From Tessaracoccus massiliensis (GTDB taxonomy: Bacteria; Actinomycetota; Actinomycetes; Propionibacteriales; Propionibacteriaceae), in the NCBI RefSeq assembly GCF_000826065.2, contig NZ_LN623542.1, positions 466,715 through 530,714 of the forward strand: a stretch of 64,000 nucleotides of DNA, given 5' to 3'. A model generated the notes under the pieces. It was not told where the DNA came from. It saw nothing but the letters and a program-made list of their open reading frames with translations, and did not search any database. A program made the translations under genes and the position numbers. Positions 23,501 to 31,327 of the stretch are shown here, piece by piece; position 1 is the stretch's first letter; the number at the start of each line of letters is the position of its first letter.

Positions 23501-26392
23501 CTGGGCGTCCGCCCCGAGGTCGTCACCGGCGTGACCCCCGCCCCCGGCGACATCGTCCTGAACGTGGGCTCGGTGGACACCGTGACCTCCGGCCAGGGCT
23601 ACTCGCTGGTGGTCGACGGCCACGTCACCATCACCGGCCCCACCGATCAGGGCACGTTCTGCGGCACGCGCACGCTGCTGCAGTCGCTGGTCCTGGCGGG
23701 CGGCGCCGAGGCGGGCACCGTCCTCGACGAGCCCACCGTCGAGTTGCGCTCCCTGCACGTGGACGCTGCGCGCAAGTACTTCTCCCCCGAGTGGTTCAAG
23801 GACCAGTTCCGGCAGATGGCGTGGGTCAAGCTCAACCAACTGCAGTACCACTTCTCGGAGAACGAGGGCTTCCGCCTGGAATCCACCTCGCACCCGGAGA
23901 TCGTCTCGTCGCAGTACATCACCAAGGATGAACTGGCCGAGTTGATCGCCTACGCGGCGCGCTACCACATCGAGATCGTGCCGGCGCTGGACGTGCCCGG
24001 GCACATGGCGCAGGCGCTGCGGGCACACCCCGAGTGGCGTGCGTCCACCACCAGCGAGGGCAGCAAGATCCTCGACTACTCCAAGCCCGAGGTGCGGCAG
24101 TTCGTCTTCGACCTGATCGACGAGTACGCGCCGTTGTTCCCCTCTTCGGCCTGGCACCTGGGCGGCGACGAGGTCTTCGCCCTCGACCAGGGCTCGGTGG
24201 AGGCCCGCTTCCCGAACCTCCACCAGTACGCCAAGGACAACGTCGGCGCGGACGCCACGATCATGGACGGCTACGTCCACTACATCAACACCGTCGCCGA
24301 GTACCTCAACGAGAAGGGCAAGGAGGACGTCCGCGCCTGGAACGACGCGGTCTACACCCCCGGCAGCAGCGTGGCGCTGAACTCCAACGTCGACATCGCG
24401 TACTGGACGAAGTGGCATCGCTCGATGCCCACGGTGCAGACGATCCTGGACAACGGGCATGACCTGATCAACTTCAACGACGCCTACTTCTACTACGTGC
24501 TGACCTACCCGGGTTGGGCGTACTCGACGAAGCCGACGGCGGACAAGATCTACAACGAGTGGACGCCGGGCCGTTTCCCGAGCATCTCGTCCACGCAGCA
24601 GCAGATCATCGCCAACGATCATGACCAACTGCTGGGCGCCTCGTTCGCCATCTGGGCCGACAAGCCCGAGGTGGAGACGGAGCAGCAGGTGGCCTCGGGC
24701 ATCAAGTACCTGCTGCGGGCCATGGCGAGCCGCTCCTGGAACGCCGGTTCGACGGCGACCTACGCCGAGTGGAATCAGCGCGCCACCGCCATCGGTGACG
24801 CCCCGGAGCCCACCATCCCGGTGGCGCCTGAGCTGACGGCGTCGCTGACGGTGGACCCGTCGGGCGAGGTGGCCCCCGGCACCGAGCAGGCCTGGACGCT
24901 GGACGTGCCCAACGCGGGCGCCTCCGAGGCACAGGCTGAGGTGTCGGTGGATCTGGCCGAGCTCGCCGCGGTTGCCGATCTCGGCACCGCCACGGCCGTC
25001 CTGCTCGACGGCGAGGGCAAACCCGTGGGCGAACCCGGCAGCAACGTGGCAAGGGGTGCGGCGGTACGCGCCTCCGGCCAGGAAGTGGCCGGCCAGTGGG
25101 GCCCGGACCAGGCCATCGACGGCGACCGCACCACGCGGTTCTCGTCCAACGAGTCCGACAACGCCTGGATCGACCTGCGGCTGGCTGAGCCCACCGTCGT
25201 CGACCACGTGACCATTCACTGGGAGCTTGCTGCGGCACGTTACAAGCTGCAGACCTCGGCCGACGGCGTGACGTGGACTGACGCCACCGATGAACTCCGT
25301 GGCGCCGTGGGCGGCACGTCACGGGTGGAGCTGAACCCGACCGGGCCCGTGCAGTGGATCCGCATGCAGGCGCTGCAGCGCTCCGCTGCCGAGAACGGCG
25401 GCCTCTACGGCGTCTCGCTGTACGAGTTCGAGGTGTGGACCGGCGCCGAATCCGGCGTCGACCTGCCTGCGGCTGAGTTCGACGGCACGACGCTGACGTG
25501 GGCGGGCCCGATCCCGGCCGGCCACACGCTGCGCCTCGAGTGGGGCTCCACCATCAAGGCCGACGCGGTTGCGGGGACCGAGTTCACCGTGACCGCGACG
25601 GTGGACGCGCCGTTCTTCCCAGGCGTCGCCACCGACGAGGTGACCGGCACGGTCGCCTCGGAGGATCCCGGGACGCCGGAGCCGACGGTTGACCCGACCG
25701 TCGGCCCCACGGTCGATCCGACCGTCGATCCTACGGACGAGCCCACGGTGGACCCGACCGTCGATCCCACGGTCGACCCGACAGATGAGCCCACCGTCGA
25801 TCCGACAGATGAGCCTACGGTGGACCCGACCGTCGACCCCACGGACGAGCCCACGGTCGACCCCACGGTGGATCCGACTGATGAGCCGACGGACGCTCCC
25901 ACCACAACCCCGCCGACGAAGCAGCCCACCGCGCCGGCCAAGCCGAAGTACGAGCGCACCGCCCCGTACACCCAGCCTGGCCTGCACAAGCTGCTCAACG
26001 CGCGCGACTGGTACACCGTCTGCGAGCCGTACTCGCAGACGGAGCGCTGCCGCACCGACATCTGGGCGACGGTCGTGGTCAAGGAGGAAGGCCGGTTCGT
26101 CCGGAAGGACGGGTGGACGTTCAACAACCTCACCTACCTGCCGTACATGACCCGCGCCGCCTGGGGCGCCAACCCGTTGGCGAACACGGGCGCGTGGACG
26201 GCGGAGACGGACGGGCGCCAGTGGCGCACCGAGTGCGACACCGCTCGCACCGGCCGCGACGGCTGCCGCTCGTACGCCAAGGTGACGGTCTACCTGGCCA
26301 GCGCGAGGCCCGAGGGTGGCTACATCTTCAGCCAGCGCGACGAATGGGTGTTCAACAACATCGTGATGTTCGGAGGCCCCGAACTCAGGTAG
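20534..26392 (+). CDS. Secreted GH85 endo-beta-N-acetylglucosaminidase fused to GH20 hexosaminidase
   Basis: 1952 residues; AAAGGA precedes the ATG. Domains: signal peptide 1-24; GH85 (about 60-480) with GYFLNQEEG, catalytic Asn228 and Glu230; beta-sandwich modules (about 480-635) and an Fn3-like module (about 637-725); GH20b (about 933-1065); GH20 barrel (about 1068-1400) with HLGGDEVF, catalytic Asp1212-Glu1213; an F5/8C-like module (about 1500-1635, GPDQAIDGDRTTRFSS); a PTVDPT repeat linker (about 1715-1800); C-terminal Cys-pair domain shared with the LRR protein. GH85 cuts the chitobiose core of high-mannose N-glycans; GH20 removes terminal GlcNAc/GalNAc. No sortase signal. Two LacI-type sites precede it. 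Confidence 0.9.
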   Translation: MRRLLAATAALALAVSTAVPALAADSIAPINEQELASAQPRFSGYRLQEIRDWSPETDPYAEFMRAEIPLQERNAPLAATQADPSLDGRAEVMLMQGDYGNAFFDTPMVNNDFSNNTLNFWQYVDYFSPWHGAATASTPSSLYDPATSDWRNRGFEFGIVNIPNPAYTNAAHRNGVKSIATIYFDPAFRPGLTFKESFEKNPESDGYIIAEQLMAMADYYGYDGYFLNQEEGGDDSEFKPFMAHLTEQGYYTQWYDTNSTFNASKMEWLKDSTHGQIHDSVFVNYGWPYYVDSALAFAEANGVDPYTETFFGVEANQGKFNGGHGSARDLPRLYEPGTTNPRAAVALFTPSDYYQRGLDDDVKIPALTTELPLMQQPEFQWMIAERERMYFSGVLTDPQRTGKQAGHARADVGLTDASGWVGVADFTPERSVINGTQFSSTFNTGRGMQYFDAGAVSNPGEWTDINTQSLLPSWQWWIDTTGTRPGVDFDYGPAEERLDTAGNPVELPYTQVGAWRGGSSLVVHGELTADATLRLFKTDLAVGADSDLQVTFKKTSADDAQLKAALIFADAPETVVTVDVPGSAAAGEWRTEHLDLSAYAGRKLATIGLQFGAAADYQINIGEIAVTDGAAAPAAPSGVQLRDVYADGQAVVKWTKAAFDAVDGYAVEAVYGDRTEWVAGGYTDIAYVKNLDTDGLVRIDVRAIGKDGQLSEAASTSFDFGAQVADIKVVEAKTASGLLTHARDAGELAVTWDPAGAAGGNCTIDVRLAFVAADNPDNKDYSMTVPCSDGAATVPLPVEEGYAYDLTITPEGRDLGVSYRGRSHDSHAAPMLERDLRLSGGQLVIGSPTTLDWWKLNAKFTPTDGAEQALVNVTRGDISNRGLQNPRTLSGTDGMLTITLTDYSGNVTVQEIAVVDGALQFTPVDPQPGLDGVGLPAVVPEVREFTPGDGADFFVTGSTRIIVGDESLTDEANLLADELVAVDLEHNLGLGVRPEVVTGVTPAPGDIVLNVGSVDTVTSGQGYSLVVDGHVTITGPTDQGTFCGTRTLLQSLVLAGGAEAGTVLDEPTVELRSLHVDAARKYFSPEWFKDQFRQMAWVKLNQLQYHFSENEGFRLESTSHPEIVSSQYITKDELAELIAYAARYHIEIVPALDVPGHMAQALRAHPEWRASTTSEGSKILDYSKPEVRQFVFDLIDEYAPLFPSSAWHLGGDEVFALDQGSVEARFPNLHQYAKDNVGADATIMDGYVHYINTVAEYLNEKGKEDVRAWNDAVYTPGSSVALNSNVDIAYWTKWHRSMPTVQTILDNGHDLINFNDAYFYYVLTYPGWAYSTKPTADKIYNEWTPGRFPSISSTQQQIIANDHDQLLGASFAIWADKPEVETEQQVASGIKYLLRAMASRSWNAGSTATYAEWNQRATAIGDAPEPTIPVAPELTASLTVDPSGEVAPGTEQAWTLDVPNAGASEAQAEVSVDLAELAAVADLGTATAVLLDGEGKPVGEPGSNVARGAAVRASGQEVAGQWGPDQAIDGDRTTRFSSNESDNAWIDLRLAEPTVVDHVTIHWELAAARYKLQTSADGVTWTDATDELRGAVGGTSRVELNPTGPVQWIRMQALQRSAAENGGLYGVSLYEFEVWTGAESGVDLPAAEFDGTTLTWAGPIPAGHTLRLEWGSTIKADAVAGTEFTVTATVDAPFFPGVATDEVTGTVASEDPGTPEPTVDPTVGPTVDPTVDPTDEPTVDPTVDPTVDPTDEPTVDPTDEPTVDPTVDPTDEPTVDPTVDPTDEPTDAPTTTPPTKQPTAPAKPKYERTAPYTQPGLHKLLNARDWYTVCEPYSQTERCRTDIWATVVVKEEGRFVRKDGWTFNNLTYLPYMTRAAWGANPLANTGAWTAETDGRQWRTECDTARTGRDGCRSYAKVTVYLASARPEGGYIFSQRDEWVFNNIVMFGGPELR

Positions 26393-26400
26393 TCATGGCT

Positions 26401-26452
26401 GGTCCCTGAGCGTCGCCCTGCGAGCTTGCGAGCCTGGCGACGCTCAGGGACC
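26401..26452. repeat. Perfect 17-bp inverted repeat after the GH85-GH20 gene
   Basis: GGTCCCTGAGCGTCGCC and GGCGACGCTCAGGGACC flank an 18-nt centre, 8 bp after the stop. The arm is the left end of the 47-bp module at 204-250, so a repeat fragment probably serves as the terminator. Confidence 0.7.
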
Positions 26453-26460
26453 AGCCAAGC

Positions 26461-26775
26461 GTGAAGGGGTGGCCGGGGTCGGGGGGACGCAAGTGCTTCT
26501 CCGGCACCACGCCCCACCCAGGTCCCTAGTTGCCCGACAACGGAGACCATCCAACACGCACCCCGACACCGGACACTCCGGAAACCACGCCGACAACGGT
26601 GTCGGCACTGAGCCCCGGCAGCAGAGGCGTTGAAGCCGAGGGTGGGGGATGAAGGACGCGAGTTTCGAGGCCACGCCGGGACGCGACAACCGAACGTCGC
26701 CGTCCATGCGCACGGGCAACACTCGCGTCCTTCTTCCCCCAGCCTCGGCGGCGCACCCCCGCAGTGGAACAGGCG
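26461..26775. repeat. Copy 3 of the ~320-bp structured intergenic repeat
   Basis: Nearly identical to copy 4 (26968-27275) over its length. It contains the CCGACACCGG...CGGTGTCGG dyad and the long hairpin (arms 26635-26663 and 26721-26749). Copies 3 and 4 are in tandem, about 190 bp apart, in the gene-free stretch 26393-27462. Confidence 0.85.
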
Positions 26776-26793
26776 CTGAACTGCCTGCGGCGT

Positions 26794-26843
26794 CTTAGCT
26801 GAAGGGTTTCGTACCGTAGTCGGTACCAAACCCTTCAGCTAAG
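26794..26843. repeat. 50-bp near-perfect hairpin inserted in the repeat tract
   Basis: CTTAGCTGAAGGGTTT and AAACCCTTCAGCTAAG are exact complements, and the stem continues inwards through GTACCG/CGGTAC to a TAGT loop (one mismatch). The matching place in copy 4 lacks it, so it looks like an insertion. Confidence 0.75.
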
Positions 26844-26863
26844 CCAGACAGACACGCTGCGGG

Positions 26864-26900
26864 GGTTTCGACACTGCTCGTCGAACTCGCGGGCTCAACC
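26864..26900. repeat. GGTTTCGACAC...GGCTCAACC palindromic unit, short form
   Basis: A 37-bp unit with GCTCGTCGAACTCGCGG in the middle. Near-identical short forms lie at 45735-45771 and 46199-46235. Confidence 0.7.
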
Positions 26901-26967
26901 AACGCGGTGTGCGACCGGCTCAACCAGCGTCAATGGCGGGCGCGACGCTCAGACCCCCGTGCCAAGC

Positions 26968-27275
26968 GTGAAGGGGTGGCCGGGGTCGGGGGGACGCAAG
27001 TGCTTCTCCGGCACCACGCCCCACCCAGGTCCCTAGTTGCCCGACAACGGAGACCACCCAACACGCACCCCGACACCGGACACTCCGGAAACCACGCCGA
27101 CAACGGTGTCGGCACAGAGCCCCGGCAGCAGAGGCGTTGAAGCCGAGGGTGGGGGATGAAGGACGCGAGTTTCGAGGCCACGCCGGGACGCGACAACCGA
27201 ACGTCGCCGTCCATGCTCATGGGTAACACTCGCGTCCTTCTTCCCCCAGCCTCGGCGCCACACACCCGCTGTGGA
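26968..27275. repeat. Copy 4 of the ~320-bp structured intergenic repeat
   Basis: Tandem partner of copy 3. Hairpin arms at 27142-27170 and 27228-27256. It ends at CTGTGGAACA where the other copies have CAGTGGAACA. Confidence 0.85.
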
Positions 27276-27299
27276 ACACAGTGATAGACCGGCTGCGGG

Positions 27300-27448
27300 G
27301 GTTTCGACACGGTCGCGGTCCTCGCATCCGTCGACCAGACGCGCTGCTCGTTTACTTCGACCATTCGTTCGTTCCTCACGAATGGCTCAGCACGGCGCCT
27401 CGCAGGCGCCTGGCTCAGGACACGAGCTCGGACGCAACCGGCTCAACC
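27300..27448. repeat. GTTTCGACAC...GGCTCAACC palindromic unit, long form
   Basis: Same outer ends as the short form, with an interior (GCATCCGTCGACCAGACGCG, CTCGCAGGCGCCTGGCTCAG) shared with 4883-4986. It ends 15 bp before the stop of the GH20 gene. Confidence 0.6.
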
Positions 27449-27462
27449 AGCGCGGGGCACCC

Positions 27463-29109
27463 TCAGGGAGCGGTGCCGACGACGCTGAGCACCTCGTCGC
27501 GCAACTCAGCCAGGGTGGGCACCGGCTTCGGCGTGCCCCACAGGTGCTGGCTGAACGTCTGCATCCACTCCTGGAAGTTCTCCAGCACCTCGTCCTGGGT
27601 GAGGGCATCGGCGTTGTCTGCCCAGATGCTCAGGTGGGCGCCCAGCATGGGGTACTGGGCGGGGAGGTCGAAGTCTCCCGCGCTGCCGGCGGCGCCCATG
27701 AAGCGACGGGCGTGCCAGCGCTCGTAGATGCCCTGCGGATGCTTGTACGGACCGGTGCCCACGCCGTCGCTGGTGAGGATGAAGTACAGGTAGTCCCCGT
27801 TGGCGTTCATCACGTCGTAGCCCGCGTTGATGTAATCCAGCGCGGTGGGTTTGGACGTGTTCCAGCGGATCCACACGTCGAGTTGCGTGCGCTTGTCAAT
27901 CTCCACGAGGCCCTGGCCCGGGTAGACGTCGTCGTTCCACTGGCGCACGGTCTTGCCCTTGGAGCGCACGAAGTCTCCGATCTCGTTCATGTACAGCACG
28001 TAGGCGTCGTGCAGGGTGGCGCTCTGGTTGTTCAACTGCGTGCGGGCCCAGCTGACCAGCTGCGGCGCGCGGGCGTCGGTGACGGCCGACTCGCCCCACA
28101 TCTCCCACGGGGCGGGGAGGTATTCGTCGCCGCCGATGTGGACGATGTCGGTGTCGAACAGGTCGATCATCTCGCCCAGCAGCGCCTTGACGAACTCGCG
28201 CGCCTCGTCGATCGAGAAGTCGATCTTGCTGGTGGCCAGGTGCCCGTTGCTGAGGCGCAGCCGCCACTGCGGGTAGACGTCGAGGATGTGGCGGAAGTGG
28301 GCCGGCGAGTCGATGTCGAGGATGATCCTGACGCTGCGTTGCTTCGCGTAGGCGATGATGTCGCGCACCTCGTCCTGCGTGAGGTGCTGCTCCGAGACGA
28401 TCTGCGGGAACAGTTTGGACTCGACGCGGAAGCCTTCGCTCTCGTTGATGTGCATCTGCAGCGTGTTGAGCTTCAGGTACGACATCTGGCGGATGAGCTT
28501 CTTGAGGGTCTCTGGCGAGTAGTACTTGCGCGCGCAGTCGATCATCACGGCCCGCTCGCCGTAAGCGGGGGCGTCGACGATGGCGGCGGACAGTTCGACG
28601 GAGCGCGGCCCGGCCGCGGAGCGCTGCGCGCCGCGTACCAACTGGAGCAGTGTCTGCGTACCCCAGTAGACCCCGGCGAGCCCGGTGCCGGTGATGGTGG
28701 TGGCCTTGTCGGTGACGAGAGTGTAGGCCTCCGGGTTGTCGCCAGTGCCGCCGAGCCGCAGCCCCACGTCGTGCGGGGTGGGCTGGCCGGCGCGCACCTG
28801 TGGACGGCGGAGGCCGGTGAGGGCGGCGAGGTCGTCGGCCAGAAGTTCGGCGGTGATGCGGAGGGCAGCGGCATCCTCCGCGGAGGCACCGTCGGTCACC
28901 GCGACGATCTTGGTGGCCGGCGTGATGCGCGCCTTCCGAGGGCCGGGGGCGAACTCGGCGACGGCGGGGAGCGTGGGCAGGCCTGCATCGAGCTGCGGCA
29001 GTGCAGCCCGGAGATCCGCGCGTGACATGCAGGTGGGGATGAAGGCGACCACCGGGATCGCGGCCATGGAGCCCATGACACTTCGTCGGGTGAAAGGCGT
29101 CTTTACCAT
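27463..29109 (-). CDS. Secreted GH20 beta-N-acetylhexosaminidase
   Basis: 548 residues from the ATG at 29109; upstream in-frame codons lack a ribosome-binding site. The N-terminus MVKTPFTRRSVMGSMAAIPV has a twin-arginine-like pair, and FIPTC could be a lipobox. GH20b spans about 65-190, then the barrel with ARKYYSPETLKKLIRQMSYLKLN and IVHIGGDEYLPAP, whose Asp328-Glu329 form the catalytic pair. It hydrolyses terminal beta-GlcNAc/GalNAc outside the cell, complementing the GH85-GH20 enzyme. Likely product is free GlcNAc and trimmed glycan. Confidence 0.88.
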   Translation of the reverse strand: MVKTPFTRRSVMGSMAAIPVVAFIPTCMSRADLRAALPQLDAGLPTLPAVAEFAPGPRKARITPATKIVAVTDGASAEDAAALRITAELLADDLAALTGLRRPQVRAGQPTPHDVGLRLGGTGDNPEAYTLVTDKATTITGTGLAGVYWGTQTLLQLVRGAQRSAAGPRSVELSAAIVDAPAYGERAVMIDCARKYYSPETLKKLIRQMSYLKLNTLQMHINESEGFRVESKLFPQIVSEQHLTQDEVRDIIAYAKQRSVRIILDIDSPAHFRHILDVYPQWRLRLSNGHLATSKIDFSIDEAREFVKALLGEMIDLFDTDIVHIGGDEYLPAPWEMWGESAVTDARAPQLVSWARTQLNNQSATLHDAYVLYMNEIGDFVRSKGKTVRQWNDDVYPGQGLVEIDKRTQLDVWIRWNTSKPTALDYINAGYDVMNANGDYLYFILTSDGVGTGPYKHPQGIYERWHARRFMGAAGSAGDFDLPAQYPMLGAHLSIWADNADALTQDEVLENFQEWMQTFSQHLWGTPKPVPTLAELRDEVLSVVGTAP

Positions 29110-29155
29110 GGTCCACCCTAGGCATGTAGAGCGCGGCCTGGCAAGGACTAAACCG

Positions 29156-29335
29156 TTATTGCTCAGACTGCTCAACCGGCGGTGCGGGCACATCGGTGGT
29201 GCGCTCATTGAGCTCGATCCAGGTGGTGTCGCAGCCCGGGCAGCGGTAGACGGGGGCGCCCTCCACCCGCTCGTCGGTCTCGACGGTGCCGCAGGCATCC
29301 TGACACGGCCAGGTGGTGAGGAATCGGGCGCTCAT
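29156..29335 (-). CDS. Small zinc-ribbon-like protein
   Basis: 59 residues. MSARFLTTWPCQDACGTVET, later PVYRCPGCDTTWIELNE, and an acidic Pro-rich tail ending EQSEQ. The two Cys pairs (CQDAC and CPGC) are spaced like a zinc ribbon. It is short, but codon use fits the neighbours and it occupies the gap between the GH20 and deaminase genes. TACTCT, 8 nt before the ATG, could be a leaderless -10. Function unknown. Confidence 0.6.
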   Translation of the reverse strand: MSARFLTTWPCQDACGTVETDERVEGAPVYRCPGCDTTWIELNERTTDVPAPPVEQSEQ

Positions 29336-29357
29336 GGGCTCCCAGAGTACTCGCCGC

Positions 29358-29363
29358 TAGGAT
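29358..29363 (+). promoter_or_regulatory. Candidate -10 hexamer (leaderless) for the adenosine deaminase family gene
   Basis: TAGGAT, 7 nt before the ATG at 29371; no Shine-Dalgarno sequence. Confidence 0.5.
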
Positions 29364-29370
29364 CGCCGGC

Positions 29371-30423
29371 ATGGTGAGGGACGGCGGCACGGAGCGCGAT
29401 CTCGCCGCGTTGCCCAAGGCACACCTTCACCTCCACTTCACCGGGTCGCTCAGCATCCCGGCGCTGGAGCGGCTCGCCGCCGCCCGCGACATGGAGCTAC
29501 CCGCCAAGCTCGTCGACGGCGTCGCTCTCGACGTGCCCTACAACAAGCGCGGCTGGAACAGGTTCCAACACCTCTACGACGTGGCCCGCGCCGCAGTCCG
29601 GGGAGAGGACGCCCTGCGCACGGTGGTGCGCAACGCCGCCGCGGAAGACGCGGCTGAAGGGTCCCGGCGGCTGGAGCTCCAGGTGGACCCCACGTCGTAC
29701 GCCTCCTCCGTGGGTGGGATCCAGGAGGCCCTCGAGATCGTGCTGGACGAAGCGAAGCTCGCCTCGTCGACCTCCGGGGTGCAGATCGGGGTCATCGTGG
29801 CCGCCTCCCGCGTGCGGCACCCGCTCGACGCCCGGACGCTGGCCAGGTTCGCCGCTCGGCGTGCGGGGCAGGGGCCGGGCGAGGTGTGCGGCTTCGGCCT
29901 GAACAACAACGAGCGGGAGGGCAGCACCGCCGAATGGGCGGGCGCCTTCCGGATCGCGCGGCGCGCCGGGCTGCCCGGCGTCCCGCATGGCGGTGAACTG
30001 CGCGGCGCCGCCCACCTCGAGGAGGTCGTCGAGCACCTGCAGCCCACGCGGATCGGGCACGGGGTGCGCGTCGTCGAGGATCCCGACCTGCTCAGCAGGA
30101 TGGTGGACAAGGGCATCACCTTCGAGGTGTGCCCCGCGTCGAACGTGCAGTTGGGTGTGTTCCGGGAGCACGACGACGTACCGCTGGGCACGCTCCTCGA
30201 CGCTGGCGCACGCGTGGCCCTGGGCGCCGACGACCCCCTGCTGTTCCTCTCGCGGCTGACCGATCAGTACGCCACCGCGCGCGAGGTGCACGGGCTCGAC
30301 GACGCGGCACTCGCGGGGCTGGCGAAGTCGTCGATCGAGGCGAGCTTCGCCCCCGCCGAGGACAAGCGCCGCTGGCTCGCCGAGGTCGACGCCTGGCTCG
30401 CCGCCTGCCCCTCCCAAATCTAG
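29371..30423 (+). CDS. Adenosine deaminase family protein
   Basis: 350 residues. Metal-dependent amidohydrolase with the family's marks: HLHLHFTGS at the first strand, GVPHGGELRG, TRIGHGVRVV, FEVCPASNVQLG and ALGADDPLLF (the metal Asp followed by Asp, as in adenosine deaminases). It hydrolyses adenosine or a related aminopurine to the keto base plus ammonia. It could be one of the adenine- or cytokinin-type deaminases of the same fold. Single gene, with two small palindromes and a shared terminator downstream. Confidence 0.85.
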   Translation: MVRDGGTERDLAALPKAHLHLHFTGSLSIPALERLAAARDMELPAKLVDGVALDVPYNKRGWNRFQHLYDVARAAVRGEDALRTVVRNAAAEDAAEGSRRLELQVDPTSYASSVGGIQEALEIVLDEAKLASSTSGVQIGVIVAASRVRHPLDARTLARFAARRAGQGPGEVCGFGLNNNEREGSTAEWAGAFRIARRAGLPGVPHGGELRGAAHLEEVVEHLQPTRIGHGVRVVEDPDLLSRMVDKGITFEVCPASNVQLGVFREHDDVPLGTLLDAGARVALGADDPLLFLSRLTDQYATAREVHGLDDAALAGLAKSSIEASFAPAEDKRRWLAEVDAWLAACPSQI

Positions 30424-30466
30424 ATTTGGGGTCGTCCGCAACATCAAATCTTGATGTGGGGTCTCC
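30413..30466. repeat. Pair of small palindromes at the deaminase gene end
   Basis: CCCAAATCTAGATTTGGG spans the stop codon, and ACATCAA-ATC-TTGATGT follows 20 bp later. A related but differently paired sequence (CACATCTAGA...TCTAGATGTG) lies at 60670-60713. Confidence 0.45.
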
Positions 30467-30485
30467 CACTCTCCCACGGGCAAGA

Positions 30486-30515
30486 GAAGAGCCCCGGCCG
30501 AAGCCGGGGCTCTTC
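30486..30515. terminator. Bidirectional terminator between the deaminase gene and rplI
   Basis: GAAGAGCCCCGGC-CGAA-GCCGGGGCTCTTC, a 13-bp perfect stem with a tetraloop, between two convergent stops. Confidence 0.8.
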
Positions 30516-30534
30516 AGATGATGCGATCAGGCGA

Positions 30535-30984
30535 TCACTGGGCGACGACCTCGAAGGGGACGTGCGCGGTGATTGCCTGGTGCAGCTTGACGGCGGCGGT
30601 GTGCTCGCCCACCGACTTGACCGGCTTCGGGAACGACACCGTGCGCTTGTCGACGGTGGGGCCACCGGCCTTCTTGATGGCGACGGCGAGCTCGTTCGTC
30701 GTGACGGAGCCGAACAGGGCGCCCTGCTCCGACGCGCGTGCGGTGACGGACACCTTCAGGTTTTCGAGCTGCTCGCGCAGTTCCTGCGCGTGCTCGACGC
30801 CGCGCACCTCGCGGGCGTCACGGGCGCGCTTGATGCCTTCGATCTGCTTCTCGTTGCCGCGGGTCCAGCGGATGGCCTTACCCGAGGGGAGGAGGAAGTT
30901 GCGGCCGTAGCCGTCCTTGACCTCGACGACGTCCCCGGCGATGCCGAGCTTGTCAACGGTGGCGGTCAGAATGAGCTTCATCAT
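30535..30984 (-). CDS. rplI: Ribosomal protein bL9
   Basis: 149 residues, the standard length. N-terminal domain MMKLILTATVDKLGIAGDVVEVKDGYGRNFLLPSGKA with the signature GxxGdvveVkdGYaRNfLlP, a long connecting helix and a C-terminal domain (GALFGSVTTNELAVAIKK). Part of the 50S L1-stalk region. Last gene of the rpsF-ssb-rpsR-rplI operon; GGAGGG precedes the first of two consecutive ATG codons. Confidence 0.97.
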   Translation of the reverse strand: MMKLILTATVDKLGIAGDVVEVKDGYGRNFLLPSGKAIRWTRGNEKQIEGIKRARDAREVRGVEHAQELREQLENLKVSVTARASEQGALFGSVTTNELAVAIKKAGGPTVDKRTVSFPKPVKSVGEHTAAVKLHQAITAHVPFEVVAQ

Positions 30985-31003
30985 GTGTTCTCATCCCTCC
31001 TGA

Positions 31004-31243
31004 TCAGCGTGCGGTCGACGCGTAGGGCAGCAGGGCAACCTCACGCGCGTTCTTGACGGCGAGGGCGACCTTGCGCTGGTCCTGGACGGAAAGCCCAGTG
31101 ACGCGACGGGCGCGGATCTTGCCACGCTCAGAGATGAACTTCTTGAGCGTGTTGATGTCCTTGTAGTCGATGTTGGCGACGCGAGTCTTCTTCACCGGCA
31201 TGATCTTTTTCTTGTTCACAGACTTGCGCTGTGGACCGGCCAT
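31004..31243 (-). CDS. rpsR: Ribosomal protein bS18
   Basis: 79 residues. Basic N-terminus ([46 protein letters not shown]) is diagnostic of bS18, which binds bS6 and 16S rRNA in the small-subunit platform. In actinobacteria a second zinc-type S18 paralogue often exists elsewhere; this one has no Cys pairs and is the housekeeping form. It lies 20 bp before rplI and after ssb. Confidence 0.97.
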   Translation of the reverse strand: MAGPQRKSVNKKKIMPVKKTRVANIDYKDINTLKKFISERGKIRARRVTGLSVQDQRKVALAVKNAREVALLPYASTAR

Positions 31244-31327
31244 TGTGGTGCTCTCTTTCTTAGAGTTGAAAGCCCGTCTTGCGACGGAATGTGCCAGCTA
31301 ACCCGGGCGGGTTAGATAAGCGATGGA

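Noticed and set aside
20579-25219. A 1546-codon open frame antisense to the GH85-GH20 gene
   Set aside because: Shadow of GC-rich codons in the opposite strand. It is low in hydrophobic core residues, rich in Gly/Val/His/Arg, has no domain and lies wholly over a well-supported gene. The same applies to 13393-16110 over the GH38 gene and 49837-51270 over the carboxylase.
25678-25900. Tandem PTVDPT-type codon repeats as a possible CRISPR or satellite
   Set aside because: The repeat is a coding Pro-Thr-Val-Asp linker of the GH85-GH20 enzyme with 12-bp-like units and no spacers.
26444-27379. Conserved short minus-strand frames inside the long repeats (GVASKLASFIPHPRL peptide)
   Set aside because: The similar peptides come from the similar DNA; frames shift between copies, ends differ and there is no ribosome-binding site. 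The repeat is treated as non-coding.
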